Shown here: positions 43,653 to 53,203 of the stretch, in pieces
Layout of the letters: the number at the start of each line of letters is the position of its first letter
Position numbering within the stretch: position 1 is the stretch's first letter
Made by a program: the position numbers and the translations under genes
Assembly (NCBI GenBank): GCA_046704385.1
Contig: JBJKSB010000098.1
Span: 1-60,332 of the forward strand
Length of the DNA: 60,332 bases
Source of the DNA: GH45 sp046704385
Lineage (GTDB): Bacteria; Bacteroidota; Bacteroidia; Bacteroidales; SZUA-534
Reading direction: 5' to 3'
Notes under the pieces: generated by a model
What the model was told of the DNA's origin: nothing
The model's database searches: none
The model's input: only the letters and a program-made list of their open reading frames with translations

Positions 43653-43834
43653 TTGTTTTAATTAATTGGTATTCAATGGTAGACTTGCTTTTATAATGCT
43701 AAATAAAACATCAACAAAATAGCTACTTTTTTGTGAAAGTTGCAAATATTTACATAAGTTAATGTGTTTAAAAAGCTGTTAAACAACAAATTAAGCTGTT
43801 TATTTACTGTTTCTATACGCTATCCAGGATTTTT

Positions 43835-46600
43835 TTACTCAACAAAAATTCCTAAGATTAGCACATCATCAATCTGGGGATAATCTCCACGCCATTCATC
43901 AAATTGATTTTCAATATAGTTTTTTTGCATTTCAAAAGGTTGCAGTGCCGCCTTTTTCAGAATGTTTTTAAATCGCTGACCTTTCATTTTTGCGCCGGTA
44001 TTTCCTCCGAATTGGTCATAATAGCCATCGGTGTATAGGAAAATTTCATCCCTGGGTTCAAGTTTAAGCGAAACAGAAGAAAAAGGACGTTCTTCATTAT
44101 CAAAAAAACCAACGGGCATCCGGTCGGGTTTCAGTTCAATAATTTCATTATTCCGTACAACAACCGCCGGATTCATAGCGCCGGCAAATTCAAGATGATT
44201 GTTTCGGGTATCAATGGTAATTATTGACATATCCATTCCGTCAGTGGTTATAGCCCCGGTTTTATTCTGGTGCAGGTGATTGATGATATTCATCCGCATC
44301 CGGTTTAAAATAATGTCGGGCGACACAAATCCTTTTTCATTTACAATTTTATTCAGGAACGACATCCCGATAAGGCTCATGAATGCTCCGGGCACACCAT
44401 GACCGGTTGAGTCGGCACAGGCAATTACCAGGCGGTCGTGTCTGTAGGTCATCCAATAAAAATCACCGCTTACAATAGATTTTGGTAAATAGTAGCAAAA
44501 ACTCTTCGGATACCGATCAGTAAGCAGGGTCAAAGGAGTCATCATTGCTTCCTGAATCCTTTTAGCATAAGAAATACTTGATGTAATATCCTGATTTTTC
44601 AGTAGTATTTCCTGTTCGGCTTCCTTGATTCGGGAGATGTCGGTATCAATGGCAATCATCTTGTTTATTTTTCCCTCCTCATCCAAAATAGGGGTCAGGG
44701 TAGTTTGCACCCAAATGTTGCGGTTATCTTTGGTTTTGTTTAGTGACTCAAAAGTAATAGGCTTTTTGTCGCCGTACCAGACATTTACAAGCTGTTGGAT
44801 ATCTATATTTGCCTGGTCTCCTAACAAATCGAAATTTTCAATTTTTTGCAGATCGCTAAGTGTAAAGCCATACATACGCGAATAGCCTTCATTTACCCAT
44901 AAAATCCGGCCAACGGAGTTCATTATCTTTATGCCATTATCCGTTTCGCGTGCCACAATGGATAGTTTTTCAAGTTCTTCGTTAACTTCAAGCAGGTGTT
45001 GGCTTTGTAATTCAATTTCTTCCTTCTGATTGGCAATTTGTTTGTTGCTAAGGTTTAGCTTTTTATTATCTCTACGTTTTTGATATAAAAAGGCACCTAA
45101 TAAAAGAGCCAGTATAATCAGAAATAAAGATACCATAATGCCCAAGCTGGTCATTACTTTTTGTCGCTCAATAGTGACTTTGTTTTGCTCGATGGTTTTA
45201 TCCTGAATTTTGCGTTCATTGGTCAGATTTTGGATTACTACTTTTTTCTGACTAAGTTCCAACTCCGACTGCAGCACTTTAATTTCATAGGAATTAATCT
45301 TCGTATTTACCGAATCTTTTAAGGATGATGCTGTAGTTCTGTATTTATAGGCTTTCAGATAATTACCGGATAAGTTATAAGCGTCGGCTAAAAGAGAATG
45401 AATTTCAATCTGACCCAGTTTATCGGTTTGGGTTAATTTGTTGGCTTTTTGGCCAAAGATAACAGCACTATCAGCTTTATTAACCAACAAATAATAGTTT
45501 GTCCATTGTTTGAAATATTCAAAAGAAAGGGTTCCTGCTTCATCTTTTTTGGGTGCCAACACAACTAATTTTAAAAAGGAAAGAGCCGAATCCGGTAAGT
45601 GACTTTCTATATAAAGTTGTGCGAATTGCAGGTTAACCTCATCTAAATTATTTTTAGAATTAAACAGGCTAAAATAATGATGGGCTGTGGCCAATTCTGT
45701 ACAGGCTGAATCGTAATTATGCATTTTTAAATGAGTTACGCCCAGCCTGGAATGTATCTGGCCTAAATATTTAATGTTGTATAAACGCTGGTAAAAAACC
45801 CGGGCATCGTTGTAATATTCAAGGGCTTTGTTATAGTTGCCCTGATTAAAATAAATGCGACCTAAATAATCAAGTATAATGGCGTAATTTTCGATTACGG
45901 TATCCTGTTCATAAAATTCAAGACCTTTGTAAAAATTTGCCAGGGCATTTAAATAATTCAGTTCCTGGAAATAAAGCAGACCACGATACTTGAAAATCTC
46001 TCCGTATAGTTCACGAATCGTATTGCTTTCAATGATAGAATATGCCTTATTTAGTTGATTGTTGGCAGTTTTATATTGTTTAAGCACGGTGTAACAATAG
46101 CCTTCTTTGAGTAAAATCCGGGCAAGTAATTTAAGGTTGTCATTTTGAATGGTACGCTGTTTGGCTTGCTGCAGGTATTTCAGGGCTTCCAGAAAAAAGT
46201 TGGTCTCCATTTTAAGATCAGCAAGGCGTATGGAGGAATAAACAAATTCAATATCGCTGTTGGATAGTTTAAGCGCTTTTTTGAAATAAATTTCAGCTTT
46301 TTCATATTCCTGTTTATGAAAATATAATTGCCCTAGTAAAAACGAACCTTTATATTCTATATCAACATCGTGTGCTCTTGCTGCGGCTTCAATTATGTCA
46401 TTAATCTCATGAGTTAATGGAGAGTCGTCTTTAAACGTATAATCATTGATTATCGCGTAGTTATAGTCCCAATCAAAAATAGCATCACCACTTAAGATGT
46501 TATTGATGGAATCAATTTCATTTAACCCTGGCGTAGCAATAATACTGCCTGAAAAAGCAAATAATATAGTAGAAAAAAGTAAAAGCCTTCCGAATTTCAA
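43835..46600 (-). CDS. TPR - PAS - PP2C (SpoIIE-type) signalling phosphatase
   Basis: The 921-residue protein has a signal or anchor (ending SGSIIATPG), about ten TPR units (for example FLLGQLYFHKQEYEKAEIYFKKAL), a transmembrane helix near residue 490, a coiled coil, a PAS domain (NGIKIMNSVGRILWVNEGYSRMYGF) and a C-terminal PP2C/SpoIIE domain with ACADSTGHGVPGAFMSLIG and FLYTDGYYDQFGG. This architecture suggests an envelope sensor that dephosphorylates an anti-sigma antagonist or other serine-phosphorylated protein. The partner is not in the window. Confidence 0.9.
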   Translation of the reverse strand: MKFGRLLLFSTILFAFSGSIIATPGLNEIDSINNILSGDAIFDWDYNYAIINDYTFKDDSPLTHEINDIIEAAARAHDVDIEYKGSFLLGQLYFHKQEYEKAEIYFKKALKLSNSDIEFVYSSIRLADLKMETNFFLEALKYLQQAKQRTIQNDNLKLLARILLKEGYCYTVLKQYKTANNQLNKAYSIIESNTIRELYGEIFKYRGLLYFQELNYLNALANFYKGLEFYEQDTVIENYAIILDYLGRIYFNQGNYNKALEYYNDARVFYQRLYNIKYLGQIHSRLGVTHLKMHNYDSACTELATAHHYFSLFNSKNNLDEVNLQFAQLYIESHLPDSALSFLKLVVLAPKKDEAGTLSFEYFKQWTNYYLLVNKADSAVIFGQKANKLTQTDKLGQIEIHSLLADAYNLSGNYLKAYKYRTTASSLKDSVNTKINSYEIKVLQSELELSQKKVVIQNLTNERKIQDKTIEQNKVTIERQKVMTSLGIMVSLFLIILALLLGAFLYQKRRDNKKLNLSNKQIANQKEEIELQSQHLLEVNEELEKLSIVARETDNGIKIMNSVGRILWVNEGYSRMYGFTLSDLQKIENFDLLGDQANIDIQQLVNVWYGDKKPITFESLNKTKDNRNIWVQTTLTPILDEEGKINKMIAIDTDISRIKEAEQEILLKNQDITSSISYAKRIQEAMMTPLTLLTDRYPKSFCYYLPKSIVSGDFYWMTYRHDRLVIACADSTGHGVPGAFMSLIGMSFLNKIVNEKGFVSPDIILNRMRMNIINHLHQNKTGAITTDGMDMSIITIDTRNNHLEFAGAMNPAVVVRNNEIIELKPDRMPVGFFDNEERPFSSVSLKLEPRDEIFLYTDGYYDQFGGNTGAKMKGQRFKNILKKAALQPFEMQKNYIENQFDEWRGDYPQIDDVLILGIFVE

Positions 46601-46763
46601 AGTATCCCTAATTTTGGCAGCAAAATAATTAAATTATCTGAAAACGAACCTGATAATCGTTTTTTTTTAGCACAAATTATTTGCTTAAAATCCCGAATTA
46701 CAGCGCCCGTATGTTTCAGACGGTACCAGATAGAAAGAAATATTTTTTACAGGCAGTTAAATA

Positions 46764-47510
46764 TTATTTGACCTTTACACTAACTTTTTTTTCGATTACC
46801 AGTTTATTTCTCATCCTGGTTTTGGTGGTAAGCCATATGGTTACTTCGGTTTGTGTGTTTTGCTTTATTGATACCGGAAATCTAAAAAGAATTGAATTTT
46901 TGGTTTTTTCAGCGGTTAACCAGGTTTTTTCATTATTATTTATGAAATAAGCAGTGTAGTCAATAATTTTTTCCAGATCGGCACCTCCTACTTTTATTAA
47001 AGTTCCGGGTTTGTGGTTTGCATCTTTGATAATATCAATTTTTACCGATAATGGAGTTTCGATTAACCGGCCGGTTTTCGAATATTCTTTGGTGCCGGGT
47101 TGCAAAATATTTTGGGAGTAAGGAATTTCGGCCATTAAATCACCATTTTCGTAGTATTTTTTTTGGATACCATCAACCTTTCCCTGCTTATAAGGTGTTT
47201 CGCGATAAGGCTTGCCACTCTCGTAGAACCAGGTGCTTACACCTACTTTTTTACCCAGTTCGTAGTAAATTACAGAATGCACATTTCCATTCTTGTAATA
47301 ATTATGGGCAACTCCCTGGTATAATCCATTAACAATCTCTGCATCCGACATCAGTTTTCCGGCCTCATCATATCTTTTCTGCACCTGAACCTTATTCTCC
47401 GATTGGGTTTTTGTGGGTGTGTTTTGCTTATCGGGATCAAGTTTCATCAACAGAAAATAAGTCACTACACCTATAGCCACCAGTCCAATAATCCATTTTG
47501 TTGTATTCAT
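46764..47510 (-). CDS. Membrane-anchored MORN-repeat (YwqK-like) protein
   Basis: The 248-residue protein has an N-terminal anchor (WIIGLVAIGVVTYFLL) and four MORN_2-type repeats of the form YYxNGxxxxxxxYxxGxKxGxxxxYYENGxL (YYKNGNVHSVIYYELGKKVG, WFYESGKPYRETPYKQGKVDG, KYYENGDLMAEIPY). The C-terminal domain is beta-rich and unrecognised. Similar proteins are often called YwqK family without a defined role. It starts 3 nt after the histidine kinase stop. Confidence 0.8.
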   Translation of the reverse strand: MNTTKWIIGLVAIGVVTYFLLMKLDPDKQNTPTKTQSENKVQVQKRYDEAGKLMSDAEIVNGLYQGVAHNYYKNGNVHSVIYYELGKKVGVSTWFYESGKPYRETPYKQGKVDGIQKKYYENGDLMAEIPYSQNILQPGTKEYSKTGRLIETPLSVKIDIIKDANHKPGTLIKVGGADLEKIIDYTAYFINNNEKTWLTAEKTKNSILFRFPVSIKQNTQTEVTIWLTTKTRMRNKLVIEKKVSVKVK

Positions 47511-47513
47511 GTT

Positions 47514-49721
47514 TTAAGTATTTTGAGACACCAAAGGAAGGTAAAACCAGAATGTGGTTCCGAAATTTGGTTTGCTTTCTACCCGAAGTTCCTGATTGTG
47601 CTGAAGCAAAAATTCTTTACAAAGTATTAATCCCAATCCGGAAGAGGCAATTCCATCGCGACCGCTTTTTATAACACCGGGTTCAAATAAATTACCCAGC
47701 ATTTCTTCTGAAATACCTACCCCGGAATCCTGAACCTCTACCTTTATTTTGTCTTGTTCAATAATAGTTTTAATGCATATTTTACCACCATTAATTGTAA
47801 ATTTAAGTGCATTCGACAACAAATTGCGTATAACTGTATTAATCATGTTTTTGTCTATATAAACCAATGGATTTCCTTCGAGCATTTCGAGGAGTTCAAT
47901 ATCTTTTTGGCGGGCCATTTCCTTAATTAACATCACATTACCCCGCAAAATATAATTGATAAAAACATTCTCCCGATGTGCGATTAAATCTCCCGTTTGA
48001 GTTTTTGCCCATTCAAGGAGGTTTTCCAATAAACTCATGGCACTGTTGCCTGCATCCTTGATAAAGAACAAATATTTCTGCTGGGTTTTGTTATCCATCT
48101 TTTCCGGGTGCTCGGTAACCAGTGAAACAAAACTATTAATGGCATTAAATGGATTCCTAAGGTCGTGTCCTATTATTGACAGGAACTTGTCTTTGGTGTG
48201 ATTTACTTTTTCAAGCATGATTTTTTGTTCTTCTAAAACTCTCACATGCTCATCAATCTGGTTTCGTTGCTCTTTTAGCACCAGATTTTTGCGACGAATG
48301 TCTTTCGATTTTTTGTAAAAAACAAGAAAAACAATAACGATTAAAAAGGATATGCCAAATAAAGCATCTCTTATTGCATGTAATTTCAGAATCTTTATTT
48401 GGTGTTTTGTGCTTAGCCTGATGGATTCCATTTCCTTTTGTTGCATCCGTTTATCTATTTCATACTGCATTTGGAGATGGGAGATTTTCTGAGCCAGATT
48501 TTTAGCATATATACTATCAGCCAATGAATTTGACTCCGTTAAAAAAGTAGTTGCCCGAAAGTAGTTTTCCTGTTTTGTATATATTTCAGCAAGTAATTTT
48601 GAAATATTATATTGTTCAATTAAATATTCATTTTCTTCGGCAAAGGTAAGTGCTCTTTTAAGCTGCGACTTGGCACTTTCCAAATCGTCAAACTGGTAAA
48701 AATATTTTGCCAGCTGAAATCGCGATTGCACAATTCCTTTTGCATTTTGTATCTGCTCATAATAATTAAGACTATTCATATAATTATCGAAAGCTGTATG
48801 GGGTTTGCCTATTTCTACATTTATATCACCTAATTTTAAATAAGCATCAGCAATCCCTTTAATATTTCCCAGTTCTTTATTCAACTCCAGGCCCCGATTT
48901 AGTGCATCCATTGCTTTTACAAAGGCTTCCTGTTTTTTGTAAATATCGCCTAAATATAACAGTGACTCTGCAATTCCGGTTTTGTTACCCAGCTCCTTAT
49001 AAAACATCAAACCCCGTTCAAGGTTAACCTGGGCCTGTTCATAACTTTCAATTTTAAAATAGATAATACCAATATCTTTTAACGAATTGGCCATACCATT
49101 TTTATCTTTCAGCGTTTCCTTCAGTCTAAGACTGTTGTAAAAATTTATCAAGGCCTTATCAAATTTTCCCTGTTTATAATAGGCTGTTCCTATATTGCTA
49201 TAAGTATAAGCCAAACCGGTACTGTCGTGAAGTTCTTTTTTAATTTCGAGACTTTTGTCATGGAAATCGAGCGCTTTGTCAAGCTGCTCCTGTTGACAGT
49301 AAATAAGGCCGATATTATCAAAAGCATCGGCCATACCGCTTTTGTTATTTAGCAACTGATAAATTTTAAACGACTGGTTATAATTGTCAACTGCCAGTTC
49401 GTTGTTTCCTTTGTCGGTATAAAGTTGTCCAATATTGTGATAGGCAATTGCCAAACCTTCATGGTAATCGGAATTTTGTGCGATTTTTTCAGCTTTTACA
49501 GCATAGTCAAGGGCCTGCATGGGCTCCGACAATCGGCAGGCTGTAGACAATTTGTTTAAAATGTCAACATATGTAGTGTCATTATGAGTTTGGCTTAGCT
49601 GGGTTTTAAGACTGTCAACAAACAGTTGTGCGTACACGTCATGCAGTATAAACAATATAATTGCCATTAAGGAGATTTTTTTTATGCATGCCATTCTGAA
49701 TGCCATAAATGTCGAATTCAT
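47514..49721 (-). CDS. TPR-containing histidine kinase
   Basis: The 735-residue protein has a signal peptide, about eight TPR units (for example AYHNIGQLYTDKGNNELAVDNYNQ) to about residue 400, a transmembrane helix near residue 435, a coiled coil, a HisKA domain with FLSIIGHDLRNPFNAINSFV and an ATPase domain (NLLSNALKFTINGG, VEVQDSGVGISEEML, GLGLILCKEFL). The H, N and G boxes are intact. Like its neighbour at 43835 it links a TPR sensor to signalling. Starts at M6 or M10 would also leave a good signal peptide. Confidence 0.9.
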   Translation of the reverse strand: MNSTFMAFRMACIKKISLMAIILFILHDVYAQLFVDSLKTQLSQTHNDTTYVDILNKLSTACRLSEPMQALDYAVKAEKIAQNSDYHEGLAIAYHNIGQLYTDKGNNELAVDNYNQSFKIYQLLNNKSGMADAFDNIGLIYCQQEQLDKALDFHDKSLEIKKELHDSTGLAYTYSNIGTAYYKQGKFDKALINFYNSLRLKETLKDKNGMANSLKDIGIIYFKIESYEQAQVNLERGLMFYKELGNKTGIAESLLYLGDIYKKQEAFVKAMDALNRGLELNKELGNIKGIADAYLKLGDINVEIGKPHTAFDNYMNSLNYYEQIQNAKGIVQSRFQLAKYFYQFDDLESAKSQLKRALTFAEENEYLIEQYNISKLLAEIYTKQENYFRATTFLTESNSLADSIYAKNLAQKISHLQMQYEIDKRMQQKEMESIRLSTKHQIKILKLHAIRDALFGISFLIVIVFLVFYKKSKDIRRKNLVLKEQRNQIDEHVRVLEEQKIMLEKVNHTKDKFLSIIGHDLRNPFNAINSFVSLVTEHPEKMDNKTQQKYLFFIKDAGNSAMSLLENLLEWAKTQTGDLIAHRENVFINYILRGNVMLIKEMARQKDIELLEMLEGNPLVYIDKNMINTVIRNLLSNALKFTINGGKICIKTIIEQDKIKVEVQDSGVGISEEMLGNLFEPGVIKSGRDGIASSGLGLILCKEFLLQHNQELRVESKPNFGTTFWFYLPLVSQNT

Positions 49722-49867
49722 TAATGAAATCTTTCAAAGGGATACCCCTGTGAATTTAAACACCCGTTGCCCAAAACATCAATAATCTATGAAGAAACAT
49801 AGTATGAATTGTTCATAGATTGTGATAAAAGTTGGGACTTAAAGATAATCAATTAGTTTTAAAAGAG

Positions 49868-51097
49868 TTAAAACTTTGTGACTTCAGTGAAAATATTTAA
49901 GGCAAAATTATCTGTCATCGACGATATATAGTGGATTACACATTTCAGATAGTCGCCATAATAGGATAGATTATAAACAGGTTCGGCATCAGAAGTGTAC
50001 AACGACCGCTGGCCATAGTCCATTGAGGTATAGCTGTTTAACCAATCGATAAAACTTTCGCTTAAAATCGGGTATGAATCGGCAATTCTGTTTATTTCGT
50101 TGTAGGTTTCCTCCCGGGCATATAAATCAGCAAGAATATTAAAAATGGATGTAATAATCAGTTCCGCATATTCATGAAAATAGATCAGTCGCGGGTGATT
50201 ATAAATGTGCTTGTAGTTGAAACTTTTTACCGAATTAATTAATTCGAGAAAATCATCGCTAAAACGGATTCCATCTTCAGGAGAGCTCATTGCCACCAGG
50301 TTCCTGATAAAATCGTGCATAAGCACCGTATTGTTTATCTCGCGGATAGAATCGTGTCCTACTTTTGAAACTATTAATTTTAACTGGCGCAGTTGATTCC
50401 GTGAAAGAATTTTCAAGGTGAGTGCATCCTCAATATCCCGCCCCAGATATGATATTTTATCGGCAATTTTTACTACACAGCCTTCCCAGGTATATGGAGC
50501 ATATTGGTTGGGTTTTGTAATTTCATAAAGGTCAATGGCTTCGTTTCTGGGTTTTATGGCATTTTCGTTAACCTCGCCACAATGCGAAATTATTCCGTCG
50601 CGTACGCCGTAAGTGAGTGCCAGGTTATGCTTGCGTCCCTGGGCATCTGCCAGCATTTCAAGTTTGTCTACAAACCAAAGGCTGTTTTGCTCGTGCCAGA
50701 AATCTTCATTTAAATGGGTTTTAGCCAGTTTTTTCAGAGTTACTTCGCCTTTGTGGCCAAAAGGAGCGTGTCCTAAATCGTGTCCCAAAGCAATGGCGCG
50801 TGTCAACTCTGTGTTCAGACCAAGATATCCGGCTATGGTTTCGCTCACTGAGGCTACATGCGAAACGTGTTCCATACGGGTGCAGATGTGATCATTTTTG
50901 GTGGCAAAAAACACCTGGGTTTTATGCTTCAATCTCCGATAGGCCTTGCTATGTAAAATACGATTGAAATCGCGAAAAAACTCTGAACGGATGTCATCCG
51001 TTCGTTGATAAAGAGGTTGGTATCGGGTAAGACATTGTTCCCATTTGCTGTTGCCTTCAAAAATGGCTTCGGATTTAAACCTTCCTTTTTGCAGCAT
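49868..51097 (-). CDS. dgt: Deoxyguanosine triphosphate triphosphohydrolase
   Basis: The 409-residue protein has the HD-domain dGTPase features: RRLKHKTQVFF, RMEHVSHVASVSETIAGYLGLN, ALGHDLGHAPFGHKGE and the metal-binding histidines, with SYLGRDIEDAL further on. It breaks dGTP into deoxyguanosine and triphosphate. Homologues have housekeeping roles and some defend against phages; nothing here decides which. A TAATTTTG -7 box is present upstream. Confidence 0.93.
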   Translation of the reverse strand: MLQKGRFKSEAIFEGNSKWEQCLTRYQPLYQRTDDIRSEFFRDFNRILHSKAYRRLKHKTQVFFATKNDHICTRMEHVSHVASVSETIAGYLGLNTELTRAIALGHDLGHAPFGHKGEVTLKKLAKTHLNEDFWHEQNSLWFVDKLEMLADAQGRKHNLALTYGVRDGIISHCGEVNENAIKPRNEAIDLYEITKPNQYAPYTWEGCVVKIADKISYLGRDIEDALTLKILSRNQLRQLKLIVSKVGHDSIREINNTVLMHDFIRNLVAMSSPEDGIRFSDDFLELINSVKSFNYKHIYNHPRLIYFHEYAELIITSIFNILADLYAREETYNEINRIADSYPILSESFIDWLNSYTSMDYGQRSLYTSDAEPVYNLSYYGDYLKCVIHYISSMTDNFALNIFTEVTKF

Positions 51098-51119
51098 AAT
51101 TAATTGTAAAGTTATGTTT

Positions 51120-51127
51120 CAAAATTA
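51120..51127 (-). promoter_or_regulatory. Bacteroidota -7 box (TAATTTTG) for dgt
   Basis: The minus strand reads TAATTTTG 23 nt before the dgt ATG at 51097, in the 37-nt gap after the DUF262 gene. No matching -33 was found. Confidence 0.4.
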
Positions 51128-51134
51128 GCAAACC

Positions 51135-52235
51135 TTATGCCAGAAGCTCTAAAATCCAGTTGGCATCCTCTTTCATCCGGGTGTAAATGGATGATTGATA
51201 GCGTTTTTTAAACTTAGCATCCCAAAACCATTTTTCAATAGTTTTTTGATGCTCCTCTTTAATTTCTTTCAATCCGCTTTTAAAGAAGTAATATTGCAAA
51301 ATGGGTATAAAATTATGGTAAGCAGACAAATCGCCGGTTACCCGGATTTGTTTAAAAAAGTCGAGACTGGAAGTTAATGCCGCTTTGGTTTTTGCCCAGT
51401 TATGCTCACATTGCCGGGGTGATAACCTGAGCTGATATAATGTGCGCGCATCATCAAAAATATTCAGCGTAAGCGATAAGGTAAACACTTTATTGGGCAA
51501 CTGGCCGTACTTGTGGGTTCTGTCGGGCGAATTGAATTCTTTAATCAGTGTTTTTAAATCGAAAGAATCGCTCCAGGTAGTGGCATGAATAAGATCAAAA
51601 ACAGTAAGATGCTTGCCAGCCTGGTTGATACGTTCAAAAATTTCAACAACGTCTTCCAACTCCTCGTTCATTGTTTTAACTATACTAATGGGGTAGTTGG
51701 AAAATATTTCGTGGCAGGCTCGCCAGTTTTCGGCGGCAATATTATTTTTGGTTGTCGATTTCGAGATCAGTTCCTTATAAACTTCGCCATAGGCATTATT
51801 ATCGAAAAGTTTCCAGGCAGGGATATTATTTTTCTCGGTTTTGCTACGGGGAATTTTAAACTCTTTACGGTTGGGACTAAAACAGATGGTGCCGTAATCG
51901 GTGCCGTCCATTTCTTTACCGCGCAATGAAACATAAAGCGAAATCATACGCTGTTGGCCATCGAGGATAAACTGAAACGATCCGTTTTGTTTTGATTCAG
52001 GGATTCCCAATTCTGTATTTTCACGAATAAAACCCGAATATTCTGATGGTGCAATCCAGAAAAAGAACGAACCAATAGGATATTGATGATAAATGGAATT
52101 CAGCAACTTAACCACTTTTGTCTTTTCCCAGATATAATCACGCTGAAATTTTGGAATTTTTATATTCCCCGATTCCAGTTCATTGATAAGCTTTTTGAGG
52201 TTCCAGTTGTTAATTATCTCAATCTTTTGTTCCAT
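51135..52235 (-). CDS. DUF262 (ParB-like nuclease fold) protein without DUF1524
   Basis: The 366-residue protein begins with IPKFQRDYIWEKTKVVKLLNSIYHQYPIGSFFFW and has FILDGQQRMISLY, the DGQQR core of DUF262. The EIFERINQAGKHLTVFDLI block also belongs to the family. DUF262 is the N-terminal half of GmrSD and BrxU-type restriction enzymes; the usual HNH half (DUF1524) is missing here, and the remaining 200 residues are helical. It could be a nucleotide-dependent nuclease regulator or a defence component. It is followed by dgt in the same direction. Confidence 0.78.
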   Translation of the reverse strand: MEQKIEIINNWNLKKLINELESGNIKIPKFQRDYIWEKTKVVKLLNSIYHQYPIGSFFFWIAPSEYSGFIRENTELGIPESKQNGSFQFILDGQQRMISLYVSLRGKEMDGTDYGTICFSPNRKEFKIPRSKTEKNNIPAWKLFDNNAYGEVYKELISKSTTKNNIAAENWRACHEIFSNYPISIVKTMNEELEDVVEIFERINQAGKHLTVFDLIHATTWSDSFDLKTLIKEFNSPDRTHKYGQLPNKVFTLSLTLNIFDDARTLYQLRLSPRQCEHNWAKTKAALTSSLDFFKQIRVTGDLSAYHNFIPILQYYFFKSGLKEIKEEHQKTIEKWFWDAKFKKRYQSSIYTRMKEDANWILELLA

Positions 52236-52332
52236 AAGGCAAATAGTGTTTCATCCGCGAATGTCACGAATTTACACTAAATATTTTAAAAGCTTAAATA
52301 CTTACCCGGTTTTAAATACAATGAAGCCGATA

Positions 52333-53100
52333 TCAATCCTGCAAAAAGTTATTCAATAAGCCCGAACTTTCTTTTCTGAAATTTTTACCCATTGGAGCAA
52401 TAGCCTGAATCAGTTTGCGGATAGGCATGCTTTGTAACCACACTTTGCCTGTTCCCCGCAAGGTTGCCAGGAAAATTCCTTCACCGCCAAAAACCATGCT
52501 TTTCAAACCGCCGGCCTGCTGAATGTCGTAATCAATCTGTTCTTCAAAGCCCACGATGCAGCCGGTATCAACCAGTAACGTTTCATTGTTCAATTGTCGT
52601 TCAATAACGGTTCCTCCGGCATGTACAAAAGCCCGGCCGTCACCTTCAAGTTTTTCAAGAATAAAACCTTCGCCGCCAAATAGTCCTGCACCGAAACGTT
52701 TGTTAAAGGTTATAGTTAGCCTGGTTCCAAGGGCAGCACATAAAAAGGCATCTTTTTGAACAATTACCCGGCCGTTATGATTTTTTAACTCTATGGGCAC
52801 AATGGTTCCCGGGTAAGGGGCCGAAAAAGCCACGTGTTTTTTGCCAAAACCACGGTTGGTAAAATGGGTTAAAAACAACGATTCGCCACTGATTACGCGG
52901 GCTCCTGCCTGAAAAATTTTGCCAAGCAGCCCTTCCTGCGGATTTGAACCATCGCCCATTTTGGTTTCAAAAGCTACGCCATCATCCATATACATCATTG
53001 CTCCGGCTTCGGCTATCACTGTTTCCTGTGGATCGAGTTCAATCTCAACCAATTGAATATCATGACCAATTATTTTGTAGTCAACTTCATGTGATTCCAT
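52333..53100 (-). CDS. AIM24-family protein (TIGR00266)
   Basis: The 255-residue protein is Gly-rich and beta-stranded with VEIELDPQETVIAEAGAMMYMDDGV, GESLFLTHFTNRG, AFVHAGGTVIERQL and FGGEGIFLATLRGTGKVWLQSMP, a clear AIM24 pattern. Homologues form a beta-helix-like trimer; the bacterial role is not established. No operon partner is visible. Confidence 0.88.
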   Translation of the reverse strand: MESHEVDYKIIGHDIQLVEIELDPQETVIAEAGAMMYMDDGVAFETKMGDGSNPQEGLLGKIFQAGARVISGESLFLTHFTNRGFGKKHVAFSAPYPGTIVPIELKNHNGRVIVQKDAFLCAALGTRLTITFNKRFGAGLFGGEGFILEKLEGDGRAFVHAGGTVIERQLNNETLLVDTGCIVGFEEQIDYDIQQAGGLKSMVFGGEGIFLATLRGTGKVWLQSMPIRKLIQAIAPMGKNFRKESSGLLNNFLQD

Positions 53101-53203
53101 AAATTTTAATTTTTGATTGGTAACGAAATTACAGATAATAGACGAAAATAGCAGTTAAAAAGCTACAAAAGAATCGAAACAAATTGTCCAATAGTTATAT
53201 TCT

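Noticed and set aside
46681..46950. Plus-strand ORF before and across the 3' end of the MORN-repeat gene
   Set aside because: Most of it is antisense to a well-supported gene, and its hydrophobic look comes from AT-rich DNA.
51585..51929. 114-codon plus-strand ORF opposite the DUF262 gene
   Set aside because: The minus-strand frame carries the conserved DUF262 motifs; the opposite frame is incidental.
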